From positions 1-62,757 of the forward strand of contig NZ_JAMBOQ010000010.1 in assembly GCF_023715685.1 (NCBI RefSeq): a stretch of 62,757 bases of DNA, given 5' to 3'. Numbering within the stretch: position 1 is the first letter of the stretch; every line of letters begins with the position of its first letter. A program made the position numbers and the translations under genes. The notes beneath the pieces were generated by a model. That model had not been told where the DNA came from. It did no database searches and saw only the letters and a program-made list of their open reading frames with translations. Positions 8,016 through 16,798 of the stretch are shown in pieces. The DNA comes from Priestia aryabhattai. GTDB lineage: Bacteria > Bacillota > Bacilli > Bacillales > Bacillaceae_H.

Positions 8016-9242
8016 ATGGGTATTGCACAAGCGAAAAATCAACTAGAACAACCAAAACTAGATATAAAGCCTAGAATAGGATTACTGATTATAGGTATTA
8101 TCCTAATTGGGGCTAATCTCAGAGCTCCCTTAACATCTGTAGGACCACTAGTGGCTTCTATTCGTGACAGTTTGGGAATATCTAATACTTTAGCAGGGAC
8201 AATAACTACAGTGCCGTTACTAGCTTTTGCATTCCTATCTCCTTTTGCTCCAAAGTTAGCTCGGCGTTTTGGCATGGAGTTTACGCTATTCATTTCTTTA
8301 ATCTTATTAACAATTGGAATTGGAATACGTTCTTTTGGTGGAGTAGAAACCCTATTTATAGGAACGATCTTAATTGGTTTATCTATTGCCATTGGTAATG
8401 TATTGTTGCCCAGTCTAATTAAATATAACTTTGCACAAAATATAGGCATGATGACAGGAATTTATGCAGTTTCTATGAATTTATGTGGCGCTATTGGATC
8501 TGGTATAAGTATTCCTATTTCTTCATTATCAGGTTTAGGATGGACCGGAGCCCTTGGATGTTGGGGATTTTTGTCTCTTCTTACTATTTTCATTTGGTTG
8601 CCGCAATTGCGAAATCGACATAAGTCTATGAAGTCTGACCAAACAGCGCAAAAGGTTAAATCTATTAACTTATGGCGTTCTAAACTAGCATGGAATGTCA
8701 CATTATTTATGGGATTTCAATCCTTTATCTTCTACACAGTTATTACATGGATGCCTGAAATTCTTGAACAAAAGGGATTGAACACTCATGACGCTGGCTG
8801 GATGTTATCGTTAATGCAGCTTGCTGTGCTTCCTATTACGTTTATTGTTCCTATTTTAGCTGGACGTTTACAAAGTCAGCGTTTATTAGTAGTTGTTCCA
8901 GCCGTCTTGCTTATTGTAGGGTTATTCGGCATCTTATATGGAAGTACACTCCTTATCCCACTATGGATTATTATGGTTGGAATTGGAGTTGGATTTGTAT
9001 TTAGTTTAGCTATGATGTTCTTTAGTTTACGTACAAAAAGTACTAACGAGGCAGCAGAGCTATCGGGTATGGCTCAATCATTCGGTTATCTTTTGTCTGC
9101 TGTAGGGCCTGTGTTATTTGGAGGGCTACACGACATTACACACAGCTGGACTATTCCTTTACTGATGTTAGTTTTAGTTTCAGTCCTTATTTTTATTGCA
9201 GGCATGGGAGCAGGAAAAAATGAATATGTAACTTCTAAATAA
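8016..9242 (+). CDS. CynX/NimT-family MFS transporter
   Basis: Protein of 408 residues with 12 predicted membrane segments. The first loop shows the subfamily pattern LIGANLRAPLTSVGPLV, followed by ISNTLAGTITTVPLLAFA, as in CynX (cyanate) and NimT (2-nitroimidazole) exporters. Start uncertain: ATG 8016 has CGGAGGG 12 bases upstream, which is long, while the upstream in-frame ATG 7962 has no ribosome binding site. The extra N-terminus from 7962 is Lys/Arg-rich and unlike the family. Substrate not deducible. Monocistronic with a strong terminator. Confidence 0.88.
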   Translation: MGIAQAKNQLEQPKLDIKPRIGLLIIGIILIGANLRAPLTSVGPLVASIRDSLGISNTLAGTITTVPLLAFAFLSPFAPKLARRFGMEFTLFISLILLTIGIGIRSFGGVETLFIGTILIGLSIAIGNVLLPSLIKYNFAQNIGMMTGIYAVSMNLCGAIGSGISIPISSLSGLGWTGALGCWGFLSLLTIFIWLPQLRNRHKSMKSDQTAQKVKSINLWRSKLAWNVTLFMGFQSFIFYTVITWMPEILEQKGLNTHDAGWMLSLMQLAVLPITFIVPILAGRLQSQRLLVVVPAVLLIVGLFGILYGSTLLIPLWIIMVGIGVGFVFSLAMMFFSLRTKSTNEAAELSGMAQSFGYLLSAVGPVLFGGLHDITHSWTIPLLMLVLVSVLIFIAGMGAGKNEYVTSK

Positions 9243-9245
9243 TTA

Positions 9246-9297
9246 ATCGATATAAAAACCCTCTAGAGCTACCGTTCTAGAGGGTTTTTATATCGAT
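9246..9297. terminator. Strong bidirectional terminator
   Basis: ATCGATATAAAAACCCTC paired with its reverse complement, about a 22-bp stem closing through CTAGA, loop GCTACCGT. It serves the MFS gene on one side and the HU-like remnant on the other. Confidence 0.9.
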
Positions 9298-9310
9298 TAT
9301 TATTCTACAT

Positions 9311-9530
9311 TTACTTTAATTGTTTACCTACTTTAAACGTAGGAACTTTTGAAGCAGCAATATTCACTTTTTTACCCGTTTGAGGGTTACATCCTGTACA
9401 ATCGGCACACTGGTATACTTCGAATGTACCAAATCCAACTAGCTGAATTTTTTCTTTTTTGCAAGAGTGTTAAAAATAGTTTCAACCAATGCATTTAGTG
9501 CTTTTTTGGACTCTTTTTTCGTAATCGATT
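9311..9530 (-). pseudogene. HU-like DNA-binding protein, 5'-truncated and frameshifted
   Basis: The minus strand reads [20 protein letters not shown] and then, after a +1/-1 shift at about 9445 in an A-rich run, [45 protein letters not shown], stop at 9311. This is the HU/IHF fold (GFGTFEV, RNPQTGK-like, PAFK-like elements), with Arg positions changed to Cys. The start is missing: the remnant runs into the 3' end of the next gene. Confidence 0.8.
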
Positions 9531-10391
9531 CAACCTTCTTTGAACCCCATGTCTTGATCGTCCTATTAGTTGGCTAATTTCTTGTTGAGTACGACCTTCC
9601 TCGTAGAACATATACCATAGACGAGCATCTTCTTCTTCCGTCCACTGTTTTTTTTCATATTTTGGACGATTATAATAATCATATTTCCGTTGTTTCCTTA
9701 CCCAATCTGGCTCTGGCACAAGAGTATTTGTAGGTATTTTAGAAAAGTTAAGGAGCTTTTTATTCTGCTCAGCCCATTTCCAAAAGGCCGATACTTCGAT
9801 TCCTATAAATTTTCGTGTTTTTGCCCTCGTGATTTTATGAGTCAATCCCTTTTCTTGAATCCATTTATAGATAGTATGAACATCAATTTGAAGACACCTT
9901 GCCAGTTCATACACCGTAATATTTCCGGTATGGGCTTTTACTCCATATAAACCTAAGCGATTTAATCTAGACTCTAACGCTTGTACACTTCGCTGTAATT
10001 GTTTAGATATGGATTCAAGAGATTTGTATCCATAATACTTTAGTAGGTATTCATCTTCTTGCTCCGTCCATCTACGCATTGTTTCTTTTCGTACTAGTTT
10101 TAATATTTTAATACGGGTAGCAATAGAAGAAGGGCTCTTACCTAGATGATTTCCTATTTCACGATTGTTCATGATATCAATGTTTTCTTTTAAGAAAGTG
10201 TCCTGCTCCATTGTCCATTTCTTACGTAAGCAATTCTCTTCATTACGAAGGTTTAATCGTATAATCCGTTTATTAACGGATTCTTTGCTACGATTTAAAT
10301 GTTCACCAATTCTTTGGAACGTCATCTGTCCATATTGTTCTTCAAGGAATAAATCTTCCTTCTTGGTCCATAGCTTTTGATTTTTACTCAA
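9495..10391 (-). CDS. Protein with four Myb/SANT-like DNA-binding repeats and a MerR/Xis-type HTH
   Basis: Protein of 298 residues. Four repeats begin W-T-x-E-x-D: LWTKKEDLFLEEQYG, KKWTMEQDTFLKENI, RRWTEQEDEYLLKYYG and, after a gap, KQWTEEEDARLWYMF. Each is followed by a second helix of the type IGxHLNRSKESVNKRI. Between repeats 3 and 4 lies VYELARCLQIDVHTIYKWIQ, an excisionase/MerR-like helix pair. This looks like a phage- or plasmid-type DNA-binding regulator. Start is TTG 10391 with GGAGGG 8 bases upstream. Its 3' end overlaps the HU-like remnant, a deletion joint. Confidence 0.75.
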   Translation of the reverse strand: MSKNQKLWTKKEDLFLEEQYGQMTFQRIGEHLNRSKESVNKRIIRLNLRNEENCLRKKWTMEQDTFLKENIDIMNNREIGNHLGKSPSSIATRIKILKLVRKETMRRWTEQEDEYLLKYYGYKSLESISKQLQRSVQALESRLNRLGLYGVKAHTGNITVYELARCLQIDVHTIYKWIQEKGLTHKITRAKTRKFIGIEVSAFWKWAEQNKKLLNFSKIPTNTLVPEPDWVRKQRKYDYYNRPKYEKKQWTEEEDARLWYMFYEEGRTQQEISQLIGRSRHGVQRRLNRLRKKSPKKH

Positions 10392-10441
10392 TGTTATCTC
10401 CCTCCAGTTCGTGCAGAAATCATAAAGTGAAGAAGAAAGTA

Positions 10442-10474
10442 AAAAGGACGTTAGTACTTTGTACTAACGCCTTT
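10442..10474 (-). terminator. Hairpin upstream of the SANT-repeat gene
   Basis: GGACGTTAGTAC / GTACTAACGCC with a T run on the minus strand. It could stop reading from 10833-11429 before the SANT gene. The 10475-10786 stretch is AT-rich with no gene that I can support. Confidence 0.6.
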
Positions 10475-10786
10475 GATGGTATTCATATTTATGGATTAGT
10501 AGTGCTTTTATTTGTGATTATCTAGATTAGTTATAGTATGCAGTATTATAGGTATATATATAATATATCATATCGTATTTTCACATGGACAAATAAACAT
10601 AAATTCCTATTTATAAAGCTATAAAGTGCTATGGTAAACATAAATACTTTAGGTTTTTTCTATGATGAAAAATGGGCCCTTTTTCTAGAGGAAGTGTAAT
10701 AAGTGAAATTTGTTTTAAATAAATATATTAATCATGATTTTTATTCGGGGGGTAAGATTTATGTGAACCTACATAATGTCGGTTTA

Positions 10787-10837
10787 CATAAATAAAAGAG
10801 GTCACAGAATTTATCTCTGTGACCTCTTTTATTTATG
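10787..10837. terminator. Bidirectional terminator overlapping a stop codon
   Basis: CATAAATAAAAGAGGTCACA with its complement, about a 22-bp stem. It includes the stop region of the minus-strand membrane gene. Confidence 0.85.
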
Positions 10838-11429
10838 CTTTTTCTCTACGTTGTTTGACAAAATGAATATTCCAGTAGATTAAAATGGCAATGATGATAT
10901 ACTGTGCCATAGGAGAGATGACTAAAGCTTTAGAGATAGGGAACTCATACACAATCACAACTTTTACTAACGCTTCTATCATCAGTCCGATACCCCAAAC
11001 AGCCGCCATTATTCGTATAAAGTGACGGAAGGATATCTCTTCTTCCCATCGTTTTGTCATGACGGATTTATTTGAAATAAACCTAATTGTAAAGTAATAG
11101 ATCAGTGGCTTCGGTGTCAATAAAGAAAGTAAGAAGACAAGTCCCATTATGCCTGTAACATACGATTCCCTTAACAGAATAAAACGTTCATCTCCTCCAA
11201 TCCATGCCGCCACTATGCTAAGAACAATTCCTGAAAAAATAAAAAAAGAGAACGTATCCAGCTTTTTATCCTTTATGAGATGATAAAGTGTATCTACTAA
11301 TGGAACACATGCTGCAAAAGATAATGCAATAATACTTGTTATATGCGTTTTTAAAATGGTATAGATTAAGTAAGGTAAAACAATATTGATGAGGACACTT
11401 ACAATTATTTCTACTTTGCTTGTTTGCAT
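10833..11429 (-). CDS. VC0807-like integral membrane protein
   Basis: Protein of 198 residues with five to six hydrophobic segments. The pattern LPYLIYTILK near the N-terminus, PLVDTLYHLIKDKKLD and LIYYFTIRFISN match the VC0807-type bacterial membrane proteins of unknown function. GGAGGGTGTAGAG precedes ATG 11429. Single gene. Function unknown; assignment is from overall pattern only. Confidence 0.6.
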   Translation of the reverse strand: MQTSKVEIIVSVLINIVLPYLIYTILKTHITSIIALSFAACVPLVDTLYHLIKDKKLDTFSFFIFSGIVLSIVAAWIGGDERFILLRESYVTGIMGLVFLLSLLTPKPLIYYFTIRFISNKSVMTKRWEEEISFRHFIRIMAAVWGIGLMIEALVKVVIVYEFPISKALVISPMAQYIIIAILIYWNIHFVKQRREKA

Positions 11430-12027
11430 TCTCTACACCCTCCTTCCATTCTCTCTATATGGTTTATTGAACCTTCCACAACTTTCGCAAGAGCTAAGTG
11501 AAAAAGGAACATGTAAAAATATATTCGACACAGTGGAGGAAATTAACCTCTTTATCAAATGTATATATACTTCAAAATTTAAAAATTCATTATTATGTAT
11601 TAACTGATATCTATTCATATTTCCCTCTCATTTATTTGGTGGGAATATTTAAGGAGTTATATAAAGTATGATTTAACAATCAAATATATAAAGTCTGTAA
11701 GGACAATTGATTTTTATTGCTCTTGTTAAAGTAATAGATATCGTATTTTACTTATAAATACATTATCTATTACATACTATGTAGAAAAAGGTTATATTTG
11801 TCGTCATCTAAAGTAAATGGTAAAACTTTATTTTATATAATATAGTTTTACTATTTACTCCTATGTATGAGAATAATTTAATATTTAATCCAATTAAAAA
11901 TTACTTAATTTAAACCTTATTAAATGTAAAACGTTATAGAGTTTATATTTAATCATTATCTCTTTAACAATTTCTTAAAAGGGAAGTAGAAGATAGATTG
12001 GTATATAAAATGTAGCTTCTCGGCAGA
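11430..12027. other. Gene-free AT-rich stretch
   Basis: No supported gene. A 61-codon minus-strand ORF (11433-11618, starting MNRYQLIHNNEF) has a fair GAGGGAAAT before it but overlaps the leader of the membrane gene and resembles nothing. The stretch carries one copy of a 73-bp dispersed repeat at 11768-11840. Confidence 0.5.
11768..11840 (+). repeat. 73-bp dispersed repeat, copy A
   Basis: Begins TATTACATA, contains GTAGAAAAAG, ATATTTGTCGTCA and AGTAAATG, and ends with a T-rich stretch. A second copy, about 80 per cent identical by eye, lies in reverse orientation at 62281-62354. Neither is part of a gene. Confidence 0.7.
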
Positions 12028-12065
12028 CATAAAAAAGGACTTTAAACTTAAAGTCCTTTTTTATG
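12028..12065. terminator. Bidirectional terminator downstream of the DHA2 gene
   Basis: CATAAAAAAGGACTTTAA / TTAAAGTCCTTTTTTATG. Confidence 0.85.
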
Positions 12066-12125
12066 TTTCATTAATTTAATTGGAAAAAACTAAATGATAT
12101 TATCCCCGATATCTTTTTTAAAACA

Positions 12126-13562
12126 TCAATTTGTCGAATTGATCGCCTCGCGGCTGACTAAGACACGGCGGATAAAGAACGCTATGACCAAGCCAATCAG
12201 TGCTATGATCATTGTGAATAAGAACACGTTTTGCGATCCAGCCGTCATTGCATTTGCAATTTCAGCCTGTTTGTCTGGAGTGGAGGAGCTGTGCAAGTAT
12301 TTCTCCATACCGCCTGTAAGGATACTGATTGCGATTGCTGTTCCAATCGCGCCCACGACCTGCTGCAGGGTGTTCATGACTGCTGTGCCGTGTGGGTATA
12401 ACTCCGGCGGCAATTGATTTAGCCCGTTCGTTTGAGCAGGCATCCATATCATGCCTACTCCAATCATGAGCCCGATATGCAAAGCCACGATAAAGGCCAC
12501 TGAAGAAGCAGGAGACAGGGTAGTAAAGAACCATAACATGACTGCAACGATCACGAGTCCGGGAATAACGAGCCATTTCGGCCCATATTTATCAAACAAG
12601 CGCCCCATACGTGGGGAGAGGATACCGTTCAGCGCGCTGCCCGGCAAAAGCATGAGTCCCGCAGTGAATACAGACAGTCCTGCACCCGTCTGCAGAAACA
12701 TCGGCAGAATAATCATGCTCGACATCATGATCAACATACACGACAGTATCAGGAGCAGCCCAACGACGTACATTGGGTACTTGAAAACGCTCAGATTCAT
12801 CATTGGATCGCGCATAGAGTTCTGTCGCAGTATGAACAGCACTAACGCGGCGAGCCCAATAATGATTGAAGTAACCACAACCGCGCTACCCCAGCCTTCA
12901 GATCCTTCGCCCGCCTTACTGAAGCCGAAGACTACTCCTCCAAAACCGATCGTTGACAATACGACAGACAGCAGATCGATCCCGGGCTTTGTGACATCGG
13001 TAACATTTTCTAAATACTTCAGCCCTACCAACAACCCAATAACCAGGAACGGCAGCGAGAACCAGAAAATATAATGCCATGTTAAATACTCAATTAATAG
13101 ACCGCCAATGGTTGGGCCGGTTGCTGGTGCAAACATAATAACAAGTCCAACGAAGCCCATAGCCGCCCCCCGCTTTTCCGGCGGGTATATGACAAGAATC
13201 GTATTGAACATGAGAGGTAGCAATAACCCCATGCCTGCCGCCTGTAAAACTCGAGCGACCATCAACATTTCAAAATTAAAAGCGAGCGCCGCAATGAGTG
13301 TACCTAGAATTAAGCTTGTGATTGAACCTGTGAACAGCTGTCTCGTTGTAAATCTCTGCAGCAGTAGCCCGCTCATCGGCATTAAAATGCCAAGAGTCAA
13401 CAAGAACCCGGTTGTTAACCACTGTGCGGTTGCAGCTGAAATTTGGAATACTTCCATTAAATTAGTCATTGCTATGTTTAGAGCAGTCTCGCTAAACATG
13501 CCGACAAAACCGCAGATAAGCAGCGATGCCAAGATGGCACGCGTATTGTATTGCTTCTTCAT
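12126..13562 (-). CDS. DHA2-family (14-TM) MFS drug efflux transporter
   Basis: Protein of 478 residues with 14 hydrophobic segments. Motif C of drug antiporters is present as GLVIMFAPATGPTIGGLL around residue 140, and the first helix ends NIAMTNLMEVFQISAATAQW, as in LmrB/EmrB-type exporters. AAGGAG lies 9 bases before ATG 13562. By eye the gene is near 50 per cent GC, with codons such as CGC, GCC and CCG, against roughly one third GC in its neighbours. That points to a recent arrival from a higher-GC donor. An inverted repeat AATAACC/GGTTATT (13594-13620) lies in its promoter region. Confidence 0.92.
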   Translation of the reverse strand: MKKQYNTRAILASLLICGFVGMFSETALNIAMTNLMEVFQISAATAQWLTTGFLLTLGILMPMSGLLLQRFTTRQLFTGSITSLILGTLIAALAFNFEMLMVARVLQAAGMGLLLPLMFNTILVIYPPEKRGAAMGFVGLVIMFAPATGPTIGGLLIEYLTWHYIFWFSLPFLVIGLLVGLKYLENVTDVTKPGIDLLSVVLSTIGFGGVVFGFSKAGEGSEGWGSAVVVTSIIIGLAALVLFILRQNSMRDPMMNLSVFKYPMYVVGLLLILSCMLIMMSSMIILPMFLQTGAGLSVFTAGLMLLPGSALNGILSPRMGRLFDKYGPKWLVIPGLVIVAVMLWFFTTLSPASSVAFIVALHIGLMIGVGMIWMPAQTNGLNQLPPELYPHGTAVMNTLQQVVGAIGTAIAISILTGGMEKYLHSSSTPDKQAEIANAMTAGSQNVFLFTMIIALIGLVIAFFIRRVLVSREAINSTN

Positions 13563-13593
13563 TATCTATATCTCCTTGTAAATCAATTTAAGT

Positions 13594-13620
13594 AATAACC
13601 ATTTATTTTTTAGGGTTATT
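13594..13620. promoter_or_regulatory. Inverted repeat in the efflux gene promoter region
   Basis: AATAACC, 13 bases, GGTTATT, about 35 bp before the start. Placement fits a TetR-type operator; no regulator gene is adjacent. Confidence 0.35.
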
Positions 13621-13728
13621 TGGACTTTATGGTGGAAAAGGCTCTATAAGTCACCCCTCTCTAAATTCTTAATAAATGTGGAAAGTTTTCCTTTCCTTGT
13701 CCTTTTTATTTATCTAAAACACCGATTC

Positions 13729-14277
13729 TCAAACAGAACCTTTCTTATTAACTTCTTCAAGCAATTTAGATATTAATAACTTTAGTGAGGAATTAACCTC
13801 ATTTTTTACAAATTCTCCGTCCTCGTTCAATTTATTGTTTTCTCCTGAAATTAATAATGCTCCACCATCGAATACATTTGCATTTAACATACTTAAATTG
13901 AGTTGTAATGCTTGATGAGCATTTTCCCCATCACATGAAGCTGTAATAATCGCTACTGGTTTCGTATAAAGCTCTGCAGAGGACACCAACCATTCTAAAG
14001 CATTTTTCAAGACACCAGGTACACCCTTTATATATTCGGGTGTACAGATAATGACTCCATCTGCTCTTGAAAGCAATTCTCTATATACTTGCACCTCTAC
14101 TGGTGGTTTATCATTATCTAATTCACGATTAAAATGCGGAAGTTTTTCAATACCATTGTATATTTCATATTCAACACTGTTGGGCATGAATTTTTTTAGA
14201 CTATTAAGCGCTTTTAGAGTTGATGATTTTTTCCGACTACTTCCTGATAGGGCTACAATATTAATCTTTGTTTCCAT
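13729..14277 (-). CDS. NADPH-dependent FMN reductase family protein
   Basis: Flavodoxin-fold protein of 182 residues. The N-terminal VALSGSSRKKSSTLKAL is the FMN phosphate-binding loop. GVIICTPEYIKGVPGVLKNA near residue 95 is the family signature (SPEYN-type), followed by LEWLVSS. Such enzymes supply reduced FMN or reduce quinones, azo or nitro compounds. GAAGGAGAG precedes ATG 14277. Its neighbours (nitronate monooxygenase, LLM-oxidoreductase remnant) are also flavin enzymes, so the group may have been a redox detoxification set. Confidence 0.88.
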   Translation of the reverse strand: METKINIVALSGSSRKKSSTLKALNSLKKFMPNSVEYEIYNGIEKLPHFNRELDNDKPPVEVQVYRELLSRADGVIICTPEYIKGVPGVLKNALEWLVSSAELYTKPVAIITASCDGENAHQALQLNLSMLNANVFDGGALLISGENNKLNEDGEFVKNEVNSSLKLLISKLLEEVNKKGSV

Positions 14278-14386
14278 ACGAATCTCTCCTTCAATAAATA
14301 TTGATTAAAATTACTTCACTTCAGAAACTCTGATTCCATTAAACTATTTTTTAGTTTAGGGTGAAATTTATTTTGTACGTGATGCA

Positions 14387-14584
14387 TTAGAATAAGGGAG
14401 CTTCTGTCTTATCAGCAATAGATCCATCGCCCCTCCCCCGTACCAATGTTGGAAATGAAAGATCACTCGAACCTGTTGCCATTCTTGCCCACATTAATTC
14501 CAATGGCCCTGCCAAATATACCGCCTCTTCCTCTGCTTCTGCTACAATAACACCAATAACCAGAATGCTTTTTAGTTCCTTCAT
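14387..14584 (-). CDS. Small hypothetical protein or gene remnant
   Basis: Frame of 65 codons from ATG 14584, preceded by ATGGAGC. It starts MKELKSILVIGVIVAEAEEE and ends DGSIADKTEAPLF. The hydrophobic start and repeated Glu are unlike a clear family. It might be a decayed fragment; no terminator follows. Low confidence. Confidence 0.3.
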   Translation of the reverse strand: MKELKSILVIGVIVAEAEEEAVYLAGPLELMWARMATGSSDLSFPTLVRGRGDGSIADKTEAPLF

Positions 14585-14798
14585 ATGATGCTCCATAACT
14601 TTGGTATGTAAAGGAGGGAAGAAAGTAGTAATGAGGTTAAATTTTGAGTATTAATTTTCTCTTTTGACCTTATTCGCTACTACTCTTGAATAAACTGTCT
14701 TGCTAAAGCTTTAAAGTGCAGATAATCACCCATTTTAAAATTAGACGTATCAAGAAGATAGAGAGAATTTCTATATTCCAAGTTAGTTGTTTAAGATT

Positions 14799-15758
14799 TT
14801 AATTAAAGTCTTGCATTAAAGTATCAACCACTTCTTTTACAGTTCTGATTTCTTTAATTGGCGTAATTCCAGTACCTATAGAAATATAGCCATCGTCTGT
14901 ATTTCCCTCTAGCATGCCGATACGCATTCCAATTGATCCACGCATCATTTTTGCTGTTTCTTCACGACTAGCACCTTGTTTATCCATTTCGACTAGTTTA
15001 TTCGCTAATTTAGTAGGTAAAGACCGATAGTATGCTGGTAAAGTACGGAACATTAGTAAATCTTCTGCTGTAGCATCTACAATCATTTGTTTCACGTTTT
15101 CTGCTGCTGGATTTTCTTTTGTTGGAATAAAGACACTACCAGCAAACACACCTTCAGCGCCTAAAGCAAATGCAGCACGCACTCCTCTGACGTCTCCAAT
15201 ACCCCCAGCTGCCATTACAGGGGTATTTATAGCATCTACAATCATTGGAACAATCGAAAATGTTCCAATAACTCGTTCTGGAACCGTACCACCTTCATCA
15301 AATCCAGTCGCTACATAAACATCTATTCCAAATTCTTCTGCAGCTTTTGCATTTTCAATAGTAGGAGTAAGGGGTCTATAAACAATTTTAATATTGTTTT
15401 CTTTTAATGGTTTAAAGATTCTTTCATCCAGTATATCGTTCACAAGAACAACAGGAACTTTCTCGTCAATAACTGTTTCTAAAATCGGCCATGTGTAAGC
15501 TAAATCACGATTTACGATCACAGGTACTCCAAATGGCTTATTAGTTAATGATTTTATTTTTTGTATTTCAGTTCTCATTCTTTCCGCAGATATTTCGGGT
15601 GAACGAGTTATATCAACCTGACCGGCATTTGGACCTAGAAATCCTAATCCACCAGCATTGCTTACCGCCGCAACAAATTCGGCATTAGTAACCCAAGACA
15701 TCGGGCCCTGTATAATCGGTTTTTCTATATTTAATATTTCGCATATTCTATTATTCAT
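14799..15758 (-). CDS. Nitronate monooxygenase (2-nitropropane dioxygenase family)
   Basis: TIM-barrel flavoprotein of 319 residues. The FMN site begins PIIQGPMSWVTNAEFVAAVS, followed by NAGGLGFLG. Later come VYVATGFDEGG and PVMAAGGIGDVRGVRAAFAL, then LGAEGVFAGSVFI, the phosphate-binding part. The family oxidises alkyl nitronates; FabK enoyl reductases are relatives. I chose ATG 15758, which has AGGAGG 8 bases upstream and gives the usual N-terminus MNNRICEILNIEKPI; ATG 15779 lies before that site. It is downstream of the LLM remnant and MarR operators, so probably in that regulon. Confidence 0.9.
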   Translation of the reverse strand: MNNRICEILNIEKPIIQGPMSWVTNAEFVAAVSNAGGLGFLGPNAGQVDITRSPEISAERMRTEIQKIKSLTNKPFGVPVIVNRDLAYTWPILETVIDEKVPVVLVNDILDERIFKPLKENNIKIVYRPLTPTIENAKAAEEFGIDVYVATGFDEGGTVPERVIGTFSIVPMIVDAINTPVMAAGGIGDVRGVRAAFALGAEGVFAGSVFIPTKENPAAENVKQMIVDATAEDLLMFRTLPAYYRSLPTKLANKLVEMDKQGASREETAKMMRGSIGMRIGMLEGNTDDGYISIGTGITPIKEIRTVKEVVDTLMQDFN

Positions 15759-15784
15759 TATTGAATCCTCCTGAGCCATTTATA

Positions 15785-16000
15785 AAATAAAATTATTTTT
15801 AAAAAACTTTTCTATCCTCTTGATATTCTTCCGATGAAACTTGCGAAACTCTTGCGGTTAAACGGTCTGTTCCTGAGGCTCTCCCTATACCAATATCTAA
15901 AAAGCTAATTTATCTGCCGACTTTGCAACTTCTGTAGTGCTAGCAAGCCTTTTAGTAGGGTTTGAACTCTTATAAATCAGGAAATGTACTAATTTGACTA
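15785..16000 (-). pseudogene. Remnant of an LLM-class flavin-dependent oxidoreductase
   Basis: The minus strand reads STTEVAKSADKLAF and, after a stop and shift, LDIGIGRASGTDRLTARVSQ. The first matches the N-terminal helix before the WVAEHH motif of luciferase-like monooxygenases (MsnO8 type). The second matches their G-R-A-x-G-T-D-xx-T-A-R signature, with the sequence between deleted. It lies between the MarR operators and the nitronate monooxygenase, so it was probably the first gene of that operon. Confidence 0.6.
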
Positions 16001-16157
16001 GTAGTATTGTGATGCTCAGTAAACCATTATCTGGTGTAAAGAGCCTTACGATTATTTTCAACAACCTTCAGTTGGTTAAAAAATACTTAGTTTGCTAAAT
16101 ATTTTTCACCTCCTTGGCTAATTTACTAGTGCAATATTTTGGCCAGAGTATTTTCAA

Positions 16158-16212
16158 GGCTTCTAAATATGTATTTAGGGTGCTAAATATATATTTAGCA
16201 TACTAAATACTT
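16158..16212. promoter_or_regulatory. Cluster of CTAAATA/TATTTAG operators for the MarR regulator
   Basis: CTAAATATGTATTTAG, then the perfect 18-mer GCTAAATATATATTTAGC, then TTTAGCATACTAAATA. The same half-site recurs at 16085-16105 and in the marR promoter (16677-16702). It lies between marR and the LLM-remnant/nitronate monooxygenase genes, all on the minus strand. It therefore probably controls the latter. Confidence 0.7.
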
Positions 16213-16227
16213 TTTTAAAGAGAAAAC

Positions 16228-16653
16228 TTAGTATAAATTTTTCTCCATACGCTTTAATAAATCCCTTAATATTAAGCGTTCTTCAGCTGAAATTGACTGT
16301 AGTAATTTTTCTTGCTGCTGTTTCCATTTAAATTCAACGGGTTCTTCTAATTCTTTGCCTTTATCCGTTAGATAAATTCGCATAACCCTTGCATCTTCTT
16401 CATCACGTTTACGGTATATGAAACCATTCTGCTCTAACGATTTAACCATATTTGTTACCGTAGGCGGTTCGCATTTTAAATGTTCACATAGCTGCATTTG
16501 TGTTATTCCATCACCTAACCACAAACGCGAGAGTAAATTATCTTGGCCTACATAAAGATTAAGTTCTCTAAGACTCTCACTATAATTCCGACGCGTTTGG
16601 GAAGAAACTTTATCCAAGGACATACGAATATCACAGTCAACACTAACCTTCAT
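16228..16653 (-). CDS. MarR-family transcriptional regulator
   Basis: Protein of 141 residues. The winged-helix core is ITQMQLCEHLKCEPPTVTNM, VKSLEQNGFIYRKRDEEDAR, then VMRIYLTDKGKEL, with the DxRxxx wing typical of MarR. ATG 16653 has GGAGG 7 bases upstream; the ATG at 16674 lies before the site. MarR dimers are usually repressors released by phenolic or oxidising ligands. The inverted repeats at 16677-16702 and 16158-16212 are the likely operators, implying self-regulation and control of the downstream flavin-enzyme genes. Confidence 0.9.
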   Translation of the reverse strand: MKVSVDCDIRMSLDKVSSQTRRNYSESLRELNLYVGQDNLLSRLWLGDGITQMQLCEHLKCEPPTVTNMVKSLEQNGFIYRKRDEEDARVMRIYLTDKGKELEEPVEFKWKQQQEKLLQSISAEERLILRDLLKRMEKNLY

Positions 16654-16676
16654 AGATGAACCTCCTCTAGCCAAAA

Positions 16677-16702
16677 ATATTTAGTAGGCTAAATATATCA
16701 TG
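16677..16702. promoter_or_regulatory. MarR self-operator
   Basis: ATATTTAGTAGGCTAAATAT, an inverted repeat 24 bp before the marR start, sharing its half-site with the cluster at 16158-16212. Confidence 0.7.
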
Positions 16703-16798
16703 GTTGTTTTTAGTTGTCAACGTTACTACATTGATTGCTCTTCTTCAGCTAACCTGCCCCGTCAGTGGAACATCAGGGTTCTACCTTCTAAAAAGTTC

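Noticed and set aside
11433..11618. 61-codon minus-strand ORF with a fair ribosome binding site
   Set aside because: It overlaps the leader of the VC0807-like gene and has no recognisable protein pattern.
12451..13581. Long plus-strand ORFs opposite the DHA2 transporter gene
   Set aside because: Shadow frames of a GC-richer gene; rich in Pro, Ser, Thr and Arg, no starts.
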